The notes: generated by a model from the letters alone, not told the origin. A stretch of 64,000 bases of DNA from Streptomyces fumigatiscleroticus (GCF_014647975.1 NZ_BMQF01000008.1:1-64000); one strand, 5' to 3'. Counted from the stretch's first letter, positions 46,321 to 55,590 are shown. Numbers and translations are program-made.

Positions 46321-47071
46321 CGTGCGTTCCCCCGCGCGCACCGGAGCGGGACTGGCCCTGCGCGGTGCCGTCCTCGGACGGCCCGGCGCCCCTGTGCTCG
46401 ACGGGGTGGACCTCCAGGTGGCCCCCGGTGAGATCCTCACCGTCGTCGGCTCCTCCGGCTGCGGCAAGTCCACGCTGCTGCGCACACTGGCCGGGCTGCT
46501 GCCGCCGCTCGCCGGAGAGGTCACCCAGGACGCGGGCCCGCTGACGGGTCCCGCGGCCGACCGTGCGCTGATCTTCCAGGAGGACGCGCTCCTGCCCTGG
46601 CGCACTCTGCGCGCGAACGTGGAACTCCCGCTCGCCATCAAGGGGTTGCCCCGCTCCGAACGCCGTGCCCAGGCCGAGTCCTGGCTCACGCGCGTCGGGC
46701 TGGCCGAACAGTCCCGGCAGCTGCCGCACCGCGTCTCCGGCGGGCAGCGCCAGCGCGCCCAGCTGGCCCGCGCCCTCGCGGGGGCGCCCCGTGCCGTCCT
46801 GATGGACGAGCCGTTCGGCGCGCTCGACGCCCAGACCCGCGCCGGTATGCAGGACCTGCTGGTGGAGGTGTTGCACGGCACGGGCGCGACCGTCGTCTTC
46901 GTCACCCACGACGTGGACGAGGCCCTCTTCCTCGGCGACCGCGTGGCCCTGCTGGGCGCGGGCCGCCTCCTCGCCGTACGGGACGTACCGCGCCCGCGTG
47001 AGCGCGCAGCCCACGACGATCCGGCGCGCATCGCCCTGCGGCGCGACGTCCTCACCTCACTCGGTTCTTGA
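46304..47071 (+). CDS. SsuB/TauB-type ABC ATPase
   Basis: A 255-residue ATPase: Walker A GSSGCGKSTLLRTLAG, Q-loop FQEDALLPWRTLR, signature VSGGQRQRAQLARAL, Walker B AVLMDEPFGALD, H-loop FVTHDVDEAL. All are intact. The SsuB-type Q-loop text (LLPW) supports sulfonate/nitrate/taurine transport. Confidence 0.92.
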   Translation: MTSSSDVRSPARTGAGLALRGAVLGRPGAPVLDGVDLQVAPGEILTVVGSSGCGKSTLLRTLAGLLPPLAGEVTQDAGPLTGPAADRALIFQEDALLPWRTLRANVELPLAIKGLPRSERRAQAESWLTRVGLAEQSRQLPHRVSGGQRQRAQLARALAGAPRAVLMDEPFGALDAQTRAGMQDLLVEVLHGTGATVVFVTHDVDEALFLGDRVALLGAGRLLAVRDVPRPRERAAHDDPARIALRRDVLTSLGS

Positions 47072-47096
47072 GTTCCCGAAAGGCACAGGCACCCTG

Positions 47097-49889
47097 GTGG
47101 ACACCCTGGACACCCCCCTGCGAATCCCGGCCCTCGCCGACGCGGACGAGATCACCTGCGACGTGCTCGTGATCGGCGGCGGCACCGCCGGCACCATGGC
47201 GGCCCTGACCGCCGCCGAGCACGGCGCGGACGTCCTGCTGCTGGAGAAGGCGCACGTACGCCACTCCGGCGCGCTCGCCATGGGCATGGACGGCGTCAAC
47301 AACGCGGTCATTCCCGGCCGTGCCGAGCCCGACGACTACGTCGCCGAGATCACCCGCGCCAACGACGGCATCGTCGACCAGTCCACCGTCCGCCAGACCG
47401 CCACCCGCGGCTTCGCCATGGTGCGGCGGCTGGAGTCGTACGGCGTGAAGTTCGAGAAGGACGAGCACGGCGAGTACGCGGTCCGCCAGGTCCACCGCTC
47501 CGGCTCCTACGTGCTGCCGATGCCGGAGGGCAAGGACGTCAAGAAGGTCCTGTACCGGCAGTTGCGGCGGCGCGAGATGCGGGAGCGGATCCGGATCGAG
47601 AACCGGGTGATGCCGGTGCGCGTGCTGACCGCCGAGGGGCGCGCGGTGGGGGCGGCGGGGTTCCACACCCGCACGGGGCGGTTCGTCACCGTCCGCGCGG
47701 GCGCGGTGATCCTGGCGACCGGTGCCTGCGGCCGCCTCGGCCTGCCCGCCTCCGGCTACCTGTACGGCACGTACGAGAACCCGACGAACGCGGGCGACGG
47801 CTATGCGATGGCCTATCACGCGGGCGCCGAGCTGACCGGCATCGAGTGCTTCCAGATCAATCCGCTGATCAAGGACTACAACGGCCCGGCCTGCGCGTAT
47901 GTCGCCAACCCCTTCGGCGGCTACCAGGTCAACCGGCACGGCGAGCGCTTCGTCGACTCCGACTACTGGTCGGGGCAGATGATGGCGGAGTTCGCGGCGG
48001 AGGTGGCCAGCGACCGGGGTCCGGTGTACCTGAAGCTGAGCCATCTGCCGGAGGAGTCGATCTCGGCCCTGGAGTCGATCCTGCACTCCACCGAGCGCCC
48101 CACCCGCGGCACCTTCCACTCCGGCCGCGGCCACGACTACCGCACCCACGACGTCGAGATGCACATCTCCGAGATCGGCCTGTGCGGCGGCCACTCGGCC
48201 TCGGGCGTACGGGTCGACGACCACGCCCGTACGACCGTCCCCCGTCTGTACGCCGCCGGGGACCTGGCCTGTGTCCCGCACAACTACATGATCGGGGCGT
48301 TCGTCTTCGGTGACCTGGCGGGCGCGGACGCGTCGCAGTACAGGCCGTACCAGGGGGAGTTGCCCCTCGACCAGCTCCGGGAGGCGCACGAGCTGGTCTA
48401 CCGCCCGCTGCGCAACCCCGACGGCCCGCCGCAGCCCCAGGTCGAGTACAAGCTGCGCCGTTTCGTCAACGACTACGTGGCCCCGCCGAAGTCCGGCGCC
48501 CGGCTGTCGCTGGCCGTGGAGGCGTTCGAGCGGATGCGCGCGGACATCGCCGCGATGGGCGCCCGCACGCCGCACGAGCTGATGCGCTGCGCGGAGGTCA
48601 CCTTCATCCGCGACTGCGCGGAGATGGCCGCGCGCGCCTCCCTGGCCCGCACGGAGTCCCGCTGGGGCCTCTACCACGACCGTCTGGACCACCCGCGGCG
48701 TGACGACGCGTCCTGGTTCCACCATCTCGACCTGCGCAAGTCCCCTACGGGCGCGATGGAGTTCACGGCACGGCCCGTCGCCCCCTATCTGGTGCCGGTC
48801 GACGGTTTCGCCCCGGCCGGCGGCCCCTGTCGCCACCTCGGCGAGGTCCACCCGGAACAGGTGGCGACCGCGGGGACCCGGGAGGCGGCGCCGGTGGCGA
48901 TGCGGCAGGAGCCCGCCGGTCCCGGGACGGCCGCCGGTACCGGTGCCGACGCGGACGCGTCGGACGCCCCGACCACGCCGCGCCTGCTGGAGCTGCTCTC
49001 CCTCGCCGAGGGCGAGCCCACGCTCTCCGCCCTCGCCCCCTATCTGACCGACTCCGAGCCCACCGTCCGCCGGACGGCCGTCACCGTCCTGACGGAGACC
49101 GTGCCGCCGGGCACCGGACCGGCCCTGGCCGCGGCGCTCGCCGACACCGACGCCGGCGTCCGCGCCGCCGCGGCCGCCTCACTGCGGGAACTGGTCGAGA
49201 CGCTGGCCCCCGAACCGGCCCTGCGCGACGGCCTCGCCGCCGCCCTGTCCGAAGCGGACCCCGTCGCCCGTGCCGTCGCGCTGGACGCCCTGCGCGTCCT
49301 GCGCCTCGGTGACGCCGGACTGTTCGCGCACTGTCTGGCCGACTCCGACATCGCCGTCCGCATCGCGGCCGTGCGGGCACTGGTGTCGGTCGACGCCGCC
49401 GGGGAACTGGCCCGGGCGGCGGCCGCCGACCCCTCCCGCGAGGTCCGCGTCGCGATCGCCAAGGCCCTGGCGGCCGTGTCCGGGGGACGGCTCGGCGACT
49501 TGGCACCGAACGGCCCCGGACCCGGCCCGGTCCACTCCGCCCTCGCCGGACTCGCCGGCGATCCCGACGCCCTGGTGCGTGCGGCCGCCTACGAGGCACT
49601 GGGCACGACCGGCTGCCCGGCGCCCCTGGCCGCACGCGCGGAGGCGGCCCTGTCCGACCGGGCCTGGCAGGTACGGGCCGGTGCCGCGACCGCCCTGTCC
49701 CTCGCCGACCCCGGCCTCGCCGTACCCGCTCTCGCCAAGGCCCTCGCCGACTCCAACGCCGACGTCCGCAAGGCCGCCGTGACGGCACTGACCCGGCACC
49801 GGGCCGCCGAGGACGCCCGGGCGGCCCTGGCCACGGCGACGACGGACCCGGACGCGGACGTCAGGGCCTATGCGGCCCGTGCGCTGTGA
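47097..49889 (+). CDS. AprA-like FAD oxidoreductase fused to C-terminal HEAT repeats
   Basis: A 930-residue protein. The N-terminal part (about 1-600) is a fumarate-reductase/AprA-type flavoprotein: dinucleotide motif CDVLVIGGGTAGTMAALTAAE, VRHSGALAMGMDGVN, TNAGDGYAMAYHAGAELTGI and LYAAGDLACVPHNYM. The C-terminal part (about 640-930) holds roughly eight to nine HEAT-like repeats (PTVRRTAVTVLTE, AGVRAAAAASLREL, DVRKAAVTALTRH). It is the last gene of an operon with a ferredoxin and SsuABC-like transporter. In AprBA the flavin adds sulfite to AMP or the reverse. A sulfur-oxyanion redox role is inferred, and the HEAT part may bind a partner. GTG 47097 is a best guess from GAAAGG upstream. Confidence 0.82.
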   Translation: MDTLDTPLRIPALADADEITCDVLVIGGGTAGTMAALTAAEHGADVLLLEKAHVRHSGALAMGMDGVNNAVIPGRAEPDDYVAEITRANDGIVDQSTVRQTATRGFAMVRRLESYGVKFEKDEHGEYAVRQVHRSGSYVLPMPEGKDVKKVLYRQLRRREMRERIRIENRVMPVRVLTAEGRAVGAAGFHTRTGRFVTVRAGAVILATGACGRLGLPASGYLYGTYENPTNAGDGYAMAYHAGAELTGIECFQINPLIKDYNGPACAYVANPFGGYQVNRHGERFVDSDYWSGQMMAEFAAEVASDRGPVYLKLSHLPEESISALESILHSTERPTRGTFHSGRGHDYRTHDVEMHISEIGLCGGHSASGVRVDDHARTTVPRLYAAGDLACVPHNYMIGAFVFGDLAGADASQYRPYQGELPLDQLREAHELVYRPLRNPDGPPQPQVEYKLRRFVNDYVAPPKSGARLSLAVEAFERMRADIAAMGARTPHELMRCAEVTFIRDCAEMAARASLARTESRWGLYHDRLDHPRRDDASWFHHLDLRKSPTGAMEFTARPVAPYLVPVDGFAPAGGPCRHLGEVHPEQVATAGTREAAPVAMRQEPAGPGTAAGTGADADASDAPTTPRLLELLSLAEGEPTLSALAPYLTDSEPTVRRTAVTVLTETVPPGTGPALAAALADTDAGVRAAAAASLRELVETLAPEPALRDGLAAALSEADPVARAVALDALRVLRLGDAGLFAHCLADSDIAVRIAAVRALVSVDAAGELARAAAADPSREVRVAIAKALAAVSGGRLGDLAPNGPGPGPVHSALAGLAGDPDALVRAAAYEALGTTGCPAPLAARAEAALSDRAWQVRAGAATALSLADPGLAVPALAKALADSNADVRKAAVTALTRHRAAEDARAALATATTDPDADVRAYAARAL

Positions 49890-49917
49890 GGGTAGGGGAA
49901 CCGCTGTGCCGTCGCCG

Positions 49918-51207
49918 TCAGACCACGGTCACCGGATGCCGCATCACCGCGTCGAAGAGATAGCCCTGTGTGTTGGGCACGGCGACGTCCGGCTGGGTGC
50001 GGCCGGCCGTGTCGGTGGCGCGGGCCAGCAGGTGGGTGGTGCCGGGTGCGCCGGGCTTCCAGGGGATGGACCAGCGGGTCCAGGTGTCGGCACGGGGCCG
50101 GTCGTGCAGCCGGGCCGGCCGCCAGCTCGTCCCGCCGTCGGTGCTGACGTCGACCCGCGCGACGGCCCCCGCACCCGACCAGGACCGCCCGTGCAGCACC
50201 TGGTCCTGGCCCGCCCGGAACGTGGCGCCGCTCGCCAGCTCGAAGGCGCTCTTGATCGTCTGCCGGGTCAGCGGCGCGCTGCCCTGCTGAGGGTATGCGG
50301 AACCGAACAGCCGGTAGAAGGTGGTGTTCCAGGGTGAGAACAGCGGCTGCGCGGACACCTCGATGTCGCCGACCCACTTGACCGACGCGATCCCCACCCA
50401 GGAGGGCACCAGCACCCGCACCGGATACCCGTGGTCGTACGGCAGCGGTTCGCCGTTCATCTCGTACGCGAGCAGGACGTCGTGCAGCGCCTTGGCCAGC
50501 GGCAGCGGACGGCGCACCCGGCCGAGGCTCTCACCGCCGCTGACGTACTCGGCGTCCAGGCCGCGGGGCTGGACGTCCACGGCACGGGAGGCCGGCCCGG
50601 CCCTGCGCAGCACCTCGGCCAGGGGCACACCGCGCCAGCGGGCCACGCCGACCGCGCCGAGCGTCCACGAGGTGCCGCTGACCGTCTCGCCCTGCTGGCT
50701 GGTGTAGTAGCCGCGGCCGTTTCCGGCGCACTCGACGAACGCGGTCCGGGTGACGGCGGGCAGGGCGCGCAGATCGTCGTAGCCGAACTCCACCGCCCTG
50801 TCCTCGCCGGGCGCGCCCCGCAGCCCGCTGCCCCACAGCCGCAGCCGCCAGTCGTCCGCCGTCAGGACGGGTGTGGCGGTGTGGTTGCGTACGAAGAACA
50901 GCTCGTTGGGGGTGTGGTGCCCGGTTCCGCGCAGGGCCTCCCAGCGGGTCTCGGCGTTGGTGCCGCGCCGGACGAACCACTCGGGCGGCAGCGGTTTGAC
51001 GATCGGGGTGTCGGCGGCGCGGGCCGGGTGCGGCGCGGGGAGCACGGTCGCGGTGGCCGTGGCGGCGAGCAGGGTGAGCAGACGGCGGCGGCTGACCCCG
51101 TCCGCCCTGGCGTCCCCGGCGAGCCACTGGCGCAGCCTGCGGCGGTCGTAGGCGGTTTCGTCGAGGCGGGGTGCGGGACGGGAGGGAGGTACGGCGGATA
51201 CGGGCAT
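49918..51207 (-). CDS. Tat-exported sulfite-oxidase-like molybdopterin enzyme
   Basis: A 429-residue oxidoreductase. A Tat signal (VSRRRLLTLLAATATATVLP) precedes the molybdopterin domain: LFFVRNHTATP, the Mo-ligand segment FVECAGNGRGYY (Cys), SWTLGAVGVARWRGVPL, and GYPVRVLVPSWVGIASVKWV. The C-terminal Mo-co dimerisation domain follows (ARVDVSTDGGTSWRPA, WKPGAPGTTHLLARATD). It would oxidise sulfite to sulfate outside the membrane. It is the last gene of a monooxygenase/ABC operon, fitting disposal of sulfite released by desulfonation. Confidence 0.87.
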   Translation of the reverse strand: MPVSAVPPSRPAPRLDETAYDRRRLRQWLAGDARADGVSRRRLLTLLAATATATVLPAPHPARAADTPIVKPLPPEWFVRRGTNAETRWEALRGTGHHTPNELFFVRNHTATPVLTADDWRLRLWGSGLRGAPGEDRAVEFGYDDLRALPAVTRTAFVECAGNGRGYYTSQQGETVSGTSWTLGAVGVARWRGVPLAEVLRRAGPASRAVDVQPRGLDAEYVSGGESLGRVRRPLPLAKALHDVLLAYEMNGEPLPYDHGYPVRVLVPSWVGIASVKWVGDIEVSAQPLFSPWNTTFYRLFGSAYPQQGSAPLTRQTIKSAFELASGATFRAGQDQVLHGRSWSGAGAVARVDVSTDGGTSWRPARLHDRPRADTWTRWSIPWKPGAPGTTHLLARATDTAGRTQPDVAVPNTQGYLFDAVMRHPVTVV

Positions 51208-51231
51208 GGCGGGTCCTCGTCGTCGGTACGG

Positions 51232-52218
51232 CTACTGGTCGGTCTTCGGCAGGCCGGGCGGGTTGATCTCGGACTCGGTCACGGCCTCGTCGGACAGGCC
51301 CCAGCGCTTGAGTACCTGGGCGTACGTCCCGTTGTCGATGACATGGTCGAGGGCGTCGGCGAGCGGCTCGACCAGGCCGCTGTCCTTCTTGGTGGTGGCC
51401 GCGATGAGGCCCTGGAGGGTGGCGCCGGCGCCGGAGCAGGTGCCGACGACCTCGGTCTTGCCGGTGGTGGCCGCGTGGTAGGCGGCGGTCGGGTTGGGGC
51501 CGAGGTAGAGGTCGATGCGGCCGGACCGGAGGGCGAGATAGGTGTCGCTCTCGTCCTGGTAGTACTTGATGTCCACCGGCTCGCGGCCGGCCTTCTCGTT
51601 CTCCTCGCTCCACTCGATGAGCAGCTTCTCCTGGTTGGTGCCGCTGCTCACCGCCACGGTCTTCCCCGCCACGTCCTCGGGCCCGGTGACCTTCAGGCCG
51701 CTGCCCTTCTTCGCCGCGAAGCCCAGGTTGTCCTCGCGGTAGGTGGCGAAGTCGTACTTCTCCTTGCGCTCCTCGGTGACGGTGATGTTGCTGAAGCCGG
51801 CGTCGTACTTGCCGCTGTCGAGGCCGACGAAGATGTTCTCCCAGGAGACGGTGTTGATGTGCAGCTTCAGGCCGAGGACATCGGCGACCAGGGAGGCGAT
51901 GTCGGGTTCGACGCCGATGACGGTCTTGTTGTCGGTGGCGTGGAAGGTGAGCGGCGCGGCGGAGCCGGAGGAGTCGACGATCTCCAGGGTGCCTCTTTCG
52001 CGGATCTCCTCCGGGACCTCGGCGGCTATGGAGTCGACCTTGTCCGTGGTGACGCGGTTCTGGTCGGGACTGAGGTTGATCCTCGTCCTGGCACCCGACG
52101 TGGCCGCGACCTCGGTCGTGCCGCCGTCGTCGGGGTTGCCGCAGGCGGCCAGGACGAGGGCGGTGGCGAGTCCGAGCACGGCTGCGGCGGTGCGGCGGCG
52201 GGCGATCAGGGTGGACAC
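51232..52218 (-). CDS. Amino-acid-type (family 3) solute-binding lipoprotein
   Basis: A 328-residue lipoprotein starting GTG, signal LGLATALVLAACGN. Cluster F fold: GTLEIVDSSGSAAPLTFHATDNKTVIGVEPDIASLVADVLGL split by strands, AVSSGTNQEKLL, RSGRIDLYLGPNP. Lies 24 bases before the sulfite-oxidase-like gene and 41 after the ATPase. A second such protein is encoded at 54134, so one transporter may serve two ligands, for example cystine and an alkanesulfonate. The substrate is inferred only from context. Confidence 0.87.
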   Translation of the reverse strand: MSTLIARRRTAAAVLGLATALVLAACGNPDDGGTTEVAATSGARTRINLSPDQNRVTTDKVDSIAAEVPEEIRERGTLEIVDSSGSAAPLTFHATDNKTVIGVEPDIASLVADVLGLKLHINTVSWENIFVGLDSGKYDAGFSNITVTEERKEKYDFATYREDNLGFAAKKGSGLKVTGPEDVAGKTVAVSSGTNQEKLLIEWSEENEKAGREPVDIKYYQDESDTYLALRSGRIDLYLGPNPTAAYHAATTGKTEVVGTCSGAGATLQGLIAATTKKDSGLVEPLADALDHVIDNGTYAQVLKRWGLSDEAVTESEINPPGLPKTDQ

Positions 52219-52259
52219 GGTCGTTCTCCTTGTGGGCGACTGGCGGGGAGGGCGGGCGG

Positions 52260-53078
52260 TCAGAGGACCTTGGAGAGGAAGGCGCGGGTGCGTTCCTGCC
52301 GCGGGTTGTCCAGGACGGCCGCGGGCGGTCCCTGTTCCACGACGACTCCGCCGTCCATGAACACCACGGTGTCGGCGACCTCGCGGGCGAAGCCGATCTC
52401 GTGGGTCACGACGATCATGGTGGTGCCGGTGCGGGCCAGGTCCTTGATGACGTCGAGGACCTCGCCGACCAGTTCCGGGTCGAGCGCCGAGGTGGGCTCG
52501 TCGAAGAGCAGCACCTTGGGTTCGAGGGCGAGCGCGCGGGCGATGGCCACGCGCTGCTGCTGCCCGCCGGAGAGCTGCCGCGGGTAGGCGCCGGCCTTGT
52601 CGGCGAGGCCGACCCGGTCCAGCAGCCGGCGGGCCGTCTCCTCCGCCTGGCCGCGCGGCCGGCGCAGCGCGGAGACCGGGGCCTCGATCAGGTTCTCCAG
52701 CACCGTCAGATGCGGGAAGAGATTGAAGTTCTGGAAGACGAACCCGATGTGGGTGCGCTGCTTCAGTACGTCCTTCTCCTTCAGCTCGTGCAGCTTTCCC
52801 GCCCGTCGCCCGCCACCACCCTCAGCCGGGGCCCTTCGGGCCGCCCTTCTGTCCTCCGAGCGGCGGTAGCCGATCAGCTCGCCGTCGATGCTGATCCACC
52901 CGCTGTTGACCTTCTCCAGGTGGTTGATGGTGCGCAGCAGCGTGGACTTGCCGGAGCCGGACGGGCCGAGGATCACGGTGACCTCGCCGGCGCGGACCTG
53001 GAGGTCCACCCCGCGCAGCACCTCCAGCGTGCCGAAACTCTTGTGGACGCCGTGGACGTCCACCATCACCTCGCTCAT
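52260..53078 (-). CDS. Amino-acid-type ABC ATPase (GlnQ/TcyN-like)
   Basis: A 272-residue ATPase: Walker A GPSGSGKSTLLRTINHLE, Q-loop FVFQNFNLFPHLTVLENL, signature LSGGQQQRVAIARAL, Walker B VLLFDEPTSALD. Between the Walker A region and Q-loop is a basic, Gly-rich insertion of about 25 residues (RRAARRAPAEGGGGRRAGK) not normally present in this family. Start overlaps the permease stop. Confidence 0.9.
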   Translation of the reverse strand: MSEVMVDVHGVHKSFGTLEVLRGVDLQVRAGEVTVILGPSGSGKSTLLRTINHLEKVNSGWISIDGELIGYRRSEDRRAARRAPAEGGGGRRAGKLHELKEKDVLKQRTHIGFVFQNFNLFPHLTVLENLIEAPVSALRRPRGQAEETARRLLDRVGLADKAGAYPRQLSGGQQQRVAIARALALEPKVLLFDEPTSALDPELVGEVLDVIKDLARTGTTMIVVTHEIGFAREVADTVVFMDGGVVVEQGPPAAVLDNPRQERTRAFLSKVL

Positions 53079-54112
53079 CGGCTGTCTCCCAGGGGCAGGG
53101 GCTTGCGGGCCGGTACGGGCTGGGTGCGCTGGGCCGCCGCCGCGCGCAGGTCGCGGACGAAGCGGCGGGCGCGCTGGAGCGGAGTGGGGGGCGGCGTACG
53201 GTCGGCGCCCCGGGCGTAGTGGCGTTCCACGTAGTACTGGGCGACCGACAGCAGGGAGGTGAGGACGACGTACCAGGCGGTGGCGACCAGCAGCAGCGGG
53301 ATGACCCGGCCGTTGCGGCCGTAGACGACCTGCACCTGGTAGAAGAGTTCGCCGATGGCCATGACGTAGACCACCGAGGTGCCCTTGAGCAGGCCGATGA
53401 TCTCGTTGCCGGCCGTGGGCAGGATGGCGCGCATGGCCTGGGGCAGCACGATCCGGCGGATCTGCCGCAGCCGGGGGATGCCCAGCGCCGCGGCGGCTTC
53501 GAGTTGTCCGTGGTCGACGGAGACGACGCCGCCGCGGACGATCTCGGCGGCGTAGGCGGCCTGGTGCAGGGTCAGCCCGATGACGGCGGCGCCGATGGTG
53601 CCGATGAGGCTGTCGCTGTCGACGGACCAGAAGACCGGCCCGAAGGGGATGCCGACGCCCAGCTCCTCGTAGAGCGCGCTCAGGTTGAACCAGAACACCA
53701 GCTGGACGATCATCGGGATGGACCGAAAGATCCAGACGTAGGTCCAGGCGACGGTCTGGAGCACCGGGCTGCGCGACAGCCGCATGAAGGCGAGCACGGT
53801 GCCGAGGAGGAAACCGAGCACGGTGGCGTAGGCGGTGAGCTGGAGGGTGATCCACACCGCCTCGACGATCGTCTCGGACAGCACGTAGTCGCGGAAGACG
53901 CCCCACTCCCAGACCGGGTTGGTGGCCAGGCCGTGCACGAACTGGGCGACCAGCACGATCACGGCGACGGCCGCCGCCCACCGGGCGTAGTGGCGGGCGG
54001 GGACGACCTTGAGGGAGGCCTGGTCGTTCGGGGCGGGCGGGGTTTCGGGGCCGGTGGGGCCGGTGCCCGGGGCGGCCGCGCCGGGCGGTGCGGCGTCGGT
54101 GGTGGATGCCAT
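53075..54112 (-). CDS. Amino-acid-type ABC permease (HisM/YecS-like)
   Basis: A 345-residue permease. A Pro-rich cytoplasmic N-terminus of about 45 residues is followed by helix AVAVIVLVAQFVHGL. The HisMQ-type core (WITLQLTAYATVLGFLLGTVLAFMRLS) and coupling region EAAAALGIPRLRQIRRIVLPQAMRAILP follow. The C-terminal basic tail is long. It is similar to the permease at 57303 encoded on the other strand, suggesting duplication. Confidence 0.9.
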   Translation of the reverse strand: MASTTDAAPPGAAAPGTGPTGPETPPAPNDQASLKVVPARHYARWAAAVAVIVLVAQFVHGLATNPVWEWGVFRDYVLSETIVEAVWITLQLTAYATVLGFLLGTVLAFMRLSRSPVLQTVAWTYVWIFRSIPMIVQLVFWFNLSALYEELGVGIPFGPVFWSVDSDSLIGTIGAAVIGLTLHQAAYAAEIVRGGVVSVDHGQLEAAAALGIPRLRQIRRIVLPQAMRAILPTAGNEIIGLLKGTSVVYVMAIGELFYQVQVVYGRNGRVIPLLLVATAWYVVLTSLLSVAQYYVERHYARGADRTPPPTPLQRARRFVRDLRAAAAQRTQPVPARKPLPLGDSR

Positions 54113-54133
54113 CGTGATGTTCCTGCTCGACTC

Positions 54134-55090
54134 TTACGTGTGCTCGGGCGGGTTGATCCGCGACGTCTCGATCGCGGAGGCGGAGGTGCCCCACTTCTTG
54201 AGGATCCGGGCGTAGGTGCCGTCCTTGATCAGCTCGTTGACGGCGGCCTGGAAGGCCTTGGTGAGCGGGGAGCCCTTCTTGAAGGCGAAGCCGACGTCGA
54301 GCCGGTGGTACTCGCCGAGGAAGGCGGTCTGCGCGGCGGGCTGGGCCGCCTGGTAGCGCAGGCCGTTGATGGTCGACATGATCACGTCGATACGGCCCTG
54401 CTGGAGCGCGGTGAGCGTCGCCGCGTTCTCCGAGTAGACCTTCACGTCGTACGGCTTCTTGCCGGCCTTGGCGCAGACGCCCTTCTGTGCGGTGAGGGTG
54501 GCCTCGAAGGTGGTGCCGGCGCCGGTGCCGATGGTCAGCCCGCACAGCTGGGTGAGGTCGGTGACCTTCGTCCTGAGCGTGGTGTTGCCCTTCTTCACCG
54601 CGAAGCCCTGGCCGTCGTTGATGTAGGTGACGAAGTCGATGGTCTTCAGGCGTTCGGCGGTGACGCCGAAGTTGCCGGTGCCGAAGTCGTACTTGCCGCT
54701 GCCGAGGGCGGGCAGGATCGTCTCGAAGGAGGCGTCCTGTCGTTCCAGCTTGACGCCGAGGACCTTGGCCACCGCGTCGGCGAGGTCGATGTCCTGGCCC
54801 GCGGGCGCCTTGTCCGAGCCGTTCGGGTAGTACGCGCCGGGCGGGAATCCGACCGAGCTGCCGACCCGCAGCGTGCCCGCCTCGCGTACGTCGGCGGGCA
54901 GCAGGGCGGCGACGGAGTCCACGGTGCGTACGGCGGCGACCGGGTCGTCGGTCGGCGCGGGAGAGGCCTGAGCGCCCGCCGCCGCCGTCGCGCCGGTGTC
55001 GCCGGAGCCGCAGGCGGTCAGCGCCAGGAGCGGCAGCAGGGCGAGGGCGACGGCGCCGCGCAGGCGGGTTCTTGTCTCGGAGAGGTTCAC
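54134..55090 (-). CDS. Amino-acid-type (family 3) solute-binding lipoprotein
   Basis: A 318-residue lipoprotein: signal VALALLPLLALTACGS, then GTLRVGSSVGFPPGAYYPNG, FETILPALGSGKYDFGTGNFGVTAERL, and C-terminal GTYARILKKWG typical of the family. Its first bases overlap the stop of the GNAT gene. It is homologous in plan to the one at 51232 (both end with KRWG/KKWG followed by NPP). Confidence 0.87.
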   Translation of the reverse strand: MNLSETRTRLRGAVALALLPLLALTACGSGDTGATAAAGAQASPAPTDDPVAAVRTVDSVAALLPADVREAGTLRVGSSVGFPPGAYYPNGSDKAPAGQDIDLADAVAKVLGVKLERQDASFETILPALGSGKYDFGTGNFGVTAERLKTIDFVTYINDGQGFAVKKGNTTLRTKVTDLTQLCGLTIGTGAGTTFEATLTAQKGVCAKAGKKPYDVKVYSENAATLTALQQGRIDVIMSTINGLRYQAAQPAAQTAFLGEYHRLDVGFAFKKGSPLTKAFQAAVNELIKDGTYARILKKWGTSASAIETSRINPPEHT

Positions 55091-55590
55091 GGAGTGGTGG
55101 CCTTTTCTGTGCTGAGGTGCTTCTCGAACGGCAGCGGGCCGATGGTCTCCGGGTCGGCGGTCGTGTCGAACAGCGGTGTGTAGCCCGTGGCCAGGTACAG
55201 GCCGCGGGCCTCGGGCTGGCGTGGTCCGGTGGTCAGGTAGATCCGCCGGTAGCCGCGGGTGCCGGCCTCACGCTCCAGTTCGGCGAGCACCCGGCGGGCG
55301 AGGCCACGCCGTCGGTGGGCGGAGTGCGTCCAGATCCGCTTCAGCTCGGCCGTGGCCGCGTCGTAGCGGCGGAAGGCACCGCCCGCGACGGGCTCGCCGC
55401 GTTCGAGCAGCAGGAGCAGCAGACCGCCGTACGGTTCGGTGAACTCCTCGTCGGGATAGCGGGCGAGTTCGGCGTGGGCGTCCTTGCCGTAGCGGGCCGA
55501 GTACTCGTCGCCCAGCTCGCTCAGCAGGGGTCCGACGCGCGGATCGGAGACCGGGACGTGAAGGACCGTCAGTTCGGGGGCGGACGTCAT
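55087..55590 (-). CDS. GNAT-family acetyltransferase in the organosulfur operon
   Basis: A 167-residue enzyme with acetyl-CoA motif RIWTHSAHRRRGLARRVLAELE and closing ARGLYLATGYTPLFD. Translationally coupled at both ends (ATGA overlaps with the monooxygenase and binding-protein genes). A comparable GNAT is found in cystine/cysteine-conjugate uptake loci such as B. subtilis snaA/ytmI-type operons, where S-modified amino acids are N-acetylated. By analogy it may act on an imported S-compound. Confidence 0.85.
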   Translation of the reverse strand: MTSAPELTVLHVPVSDPRVGPLLSELGDEYSARYGKDAHAELARYPDEEFTEPYGGLLLLLLERGEPVAGGAFRRYDAATAELKRIWTHSAHRRRGLARRVLAELEREAGTRGYRRIYLTTGPRQPEARGLYLATGYTPLFDTTADPETIGPLPFEKHLSTEKATTP

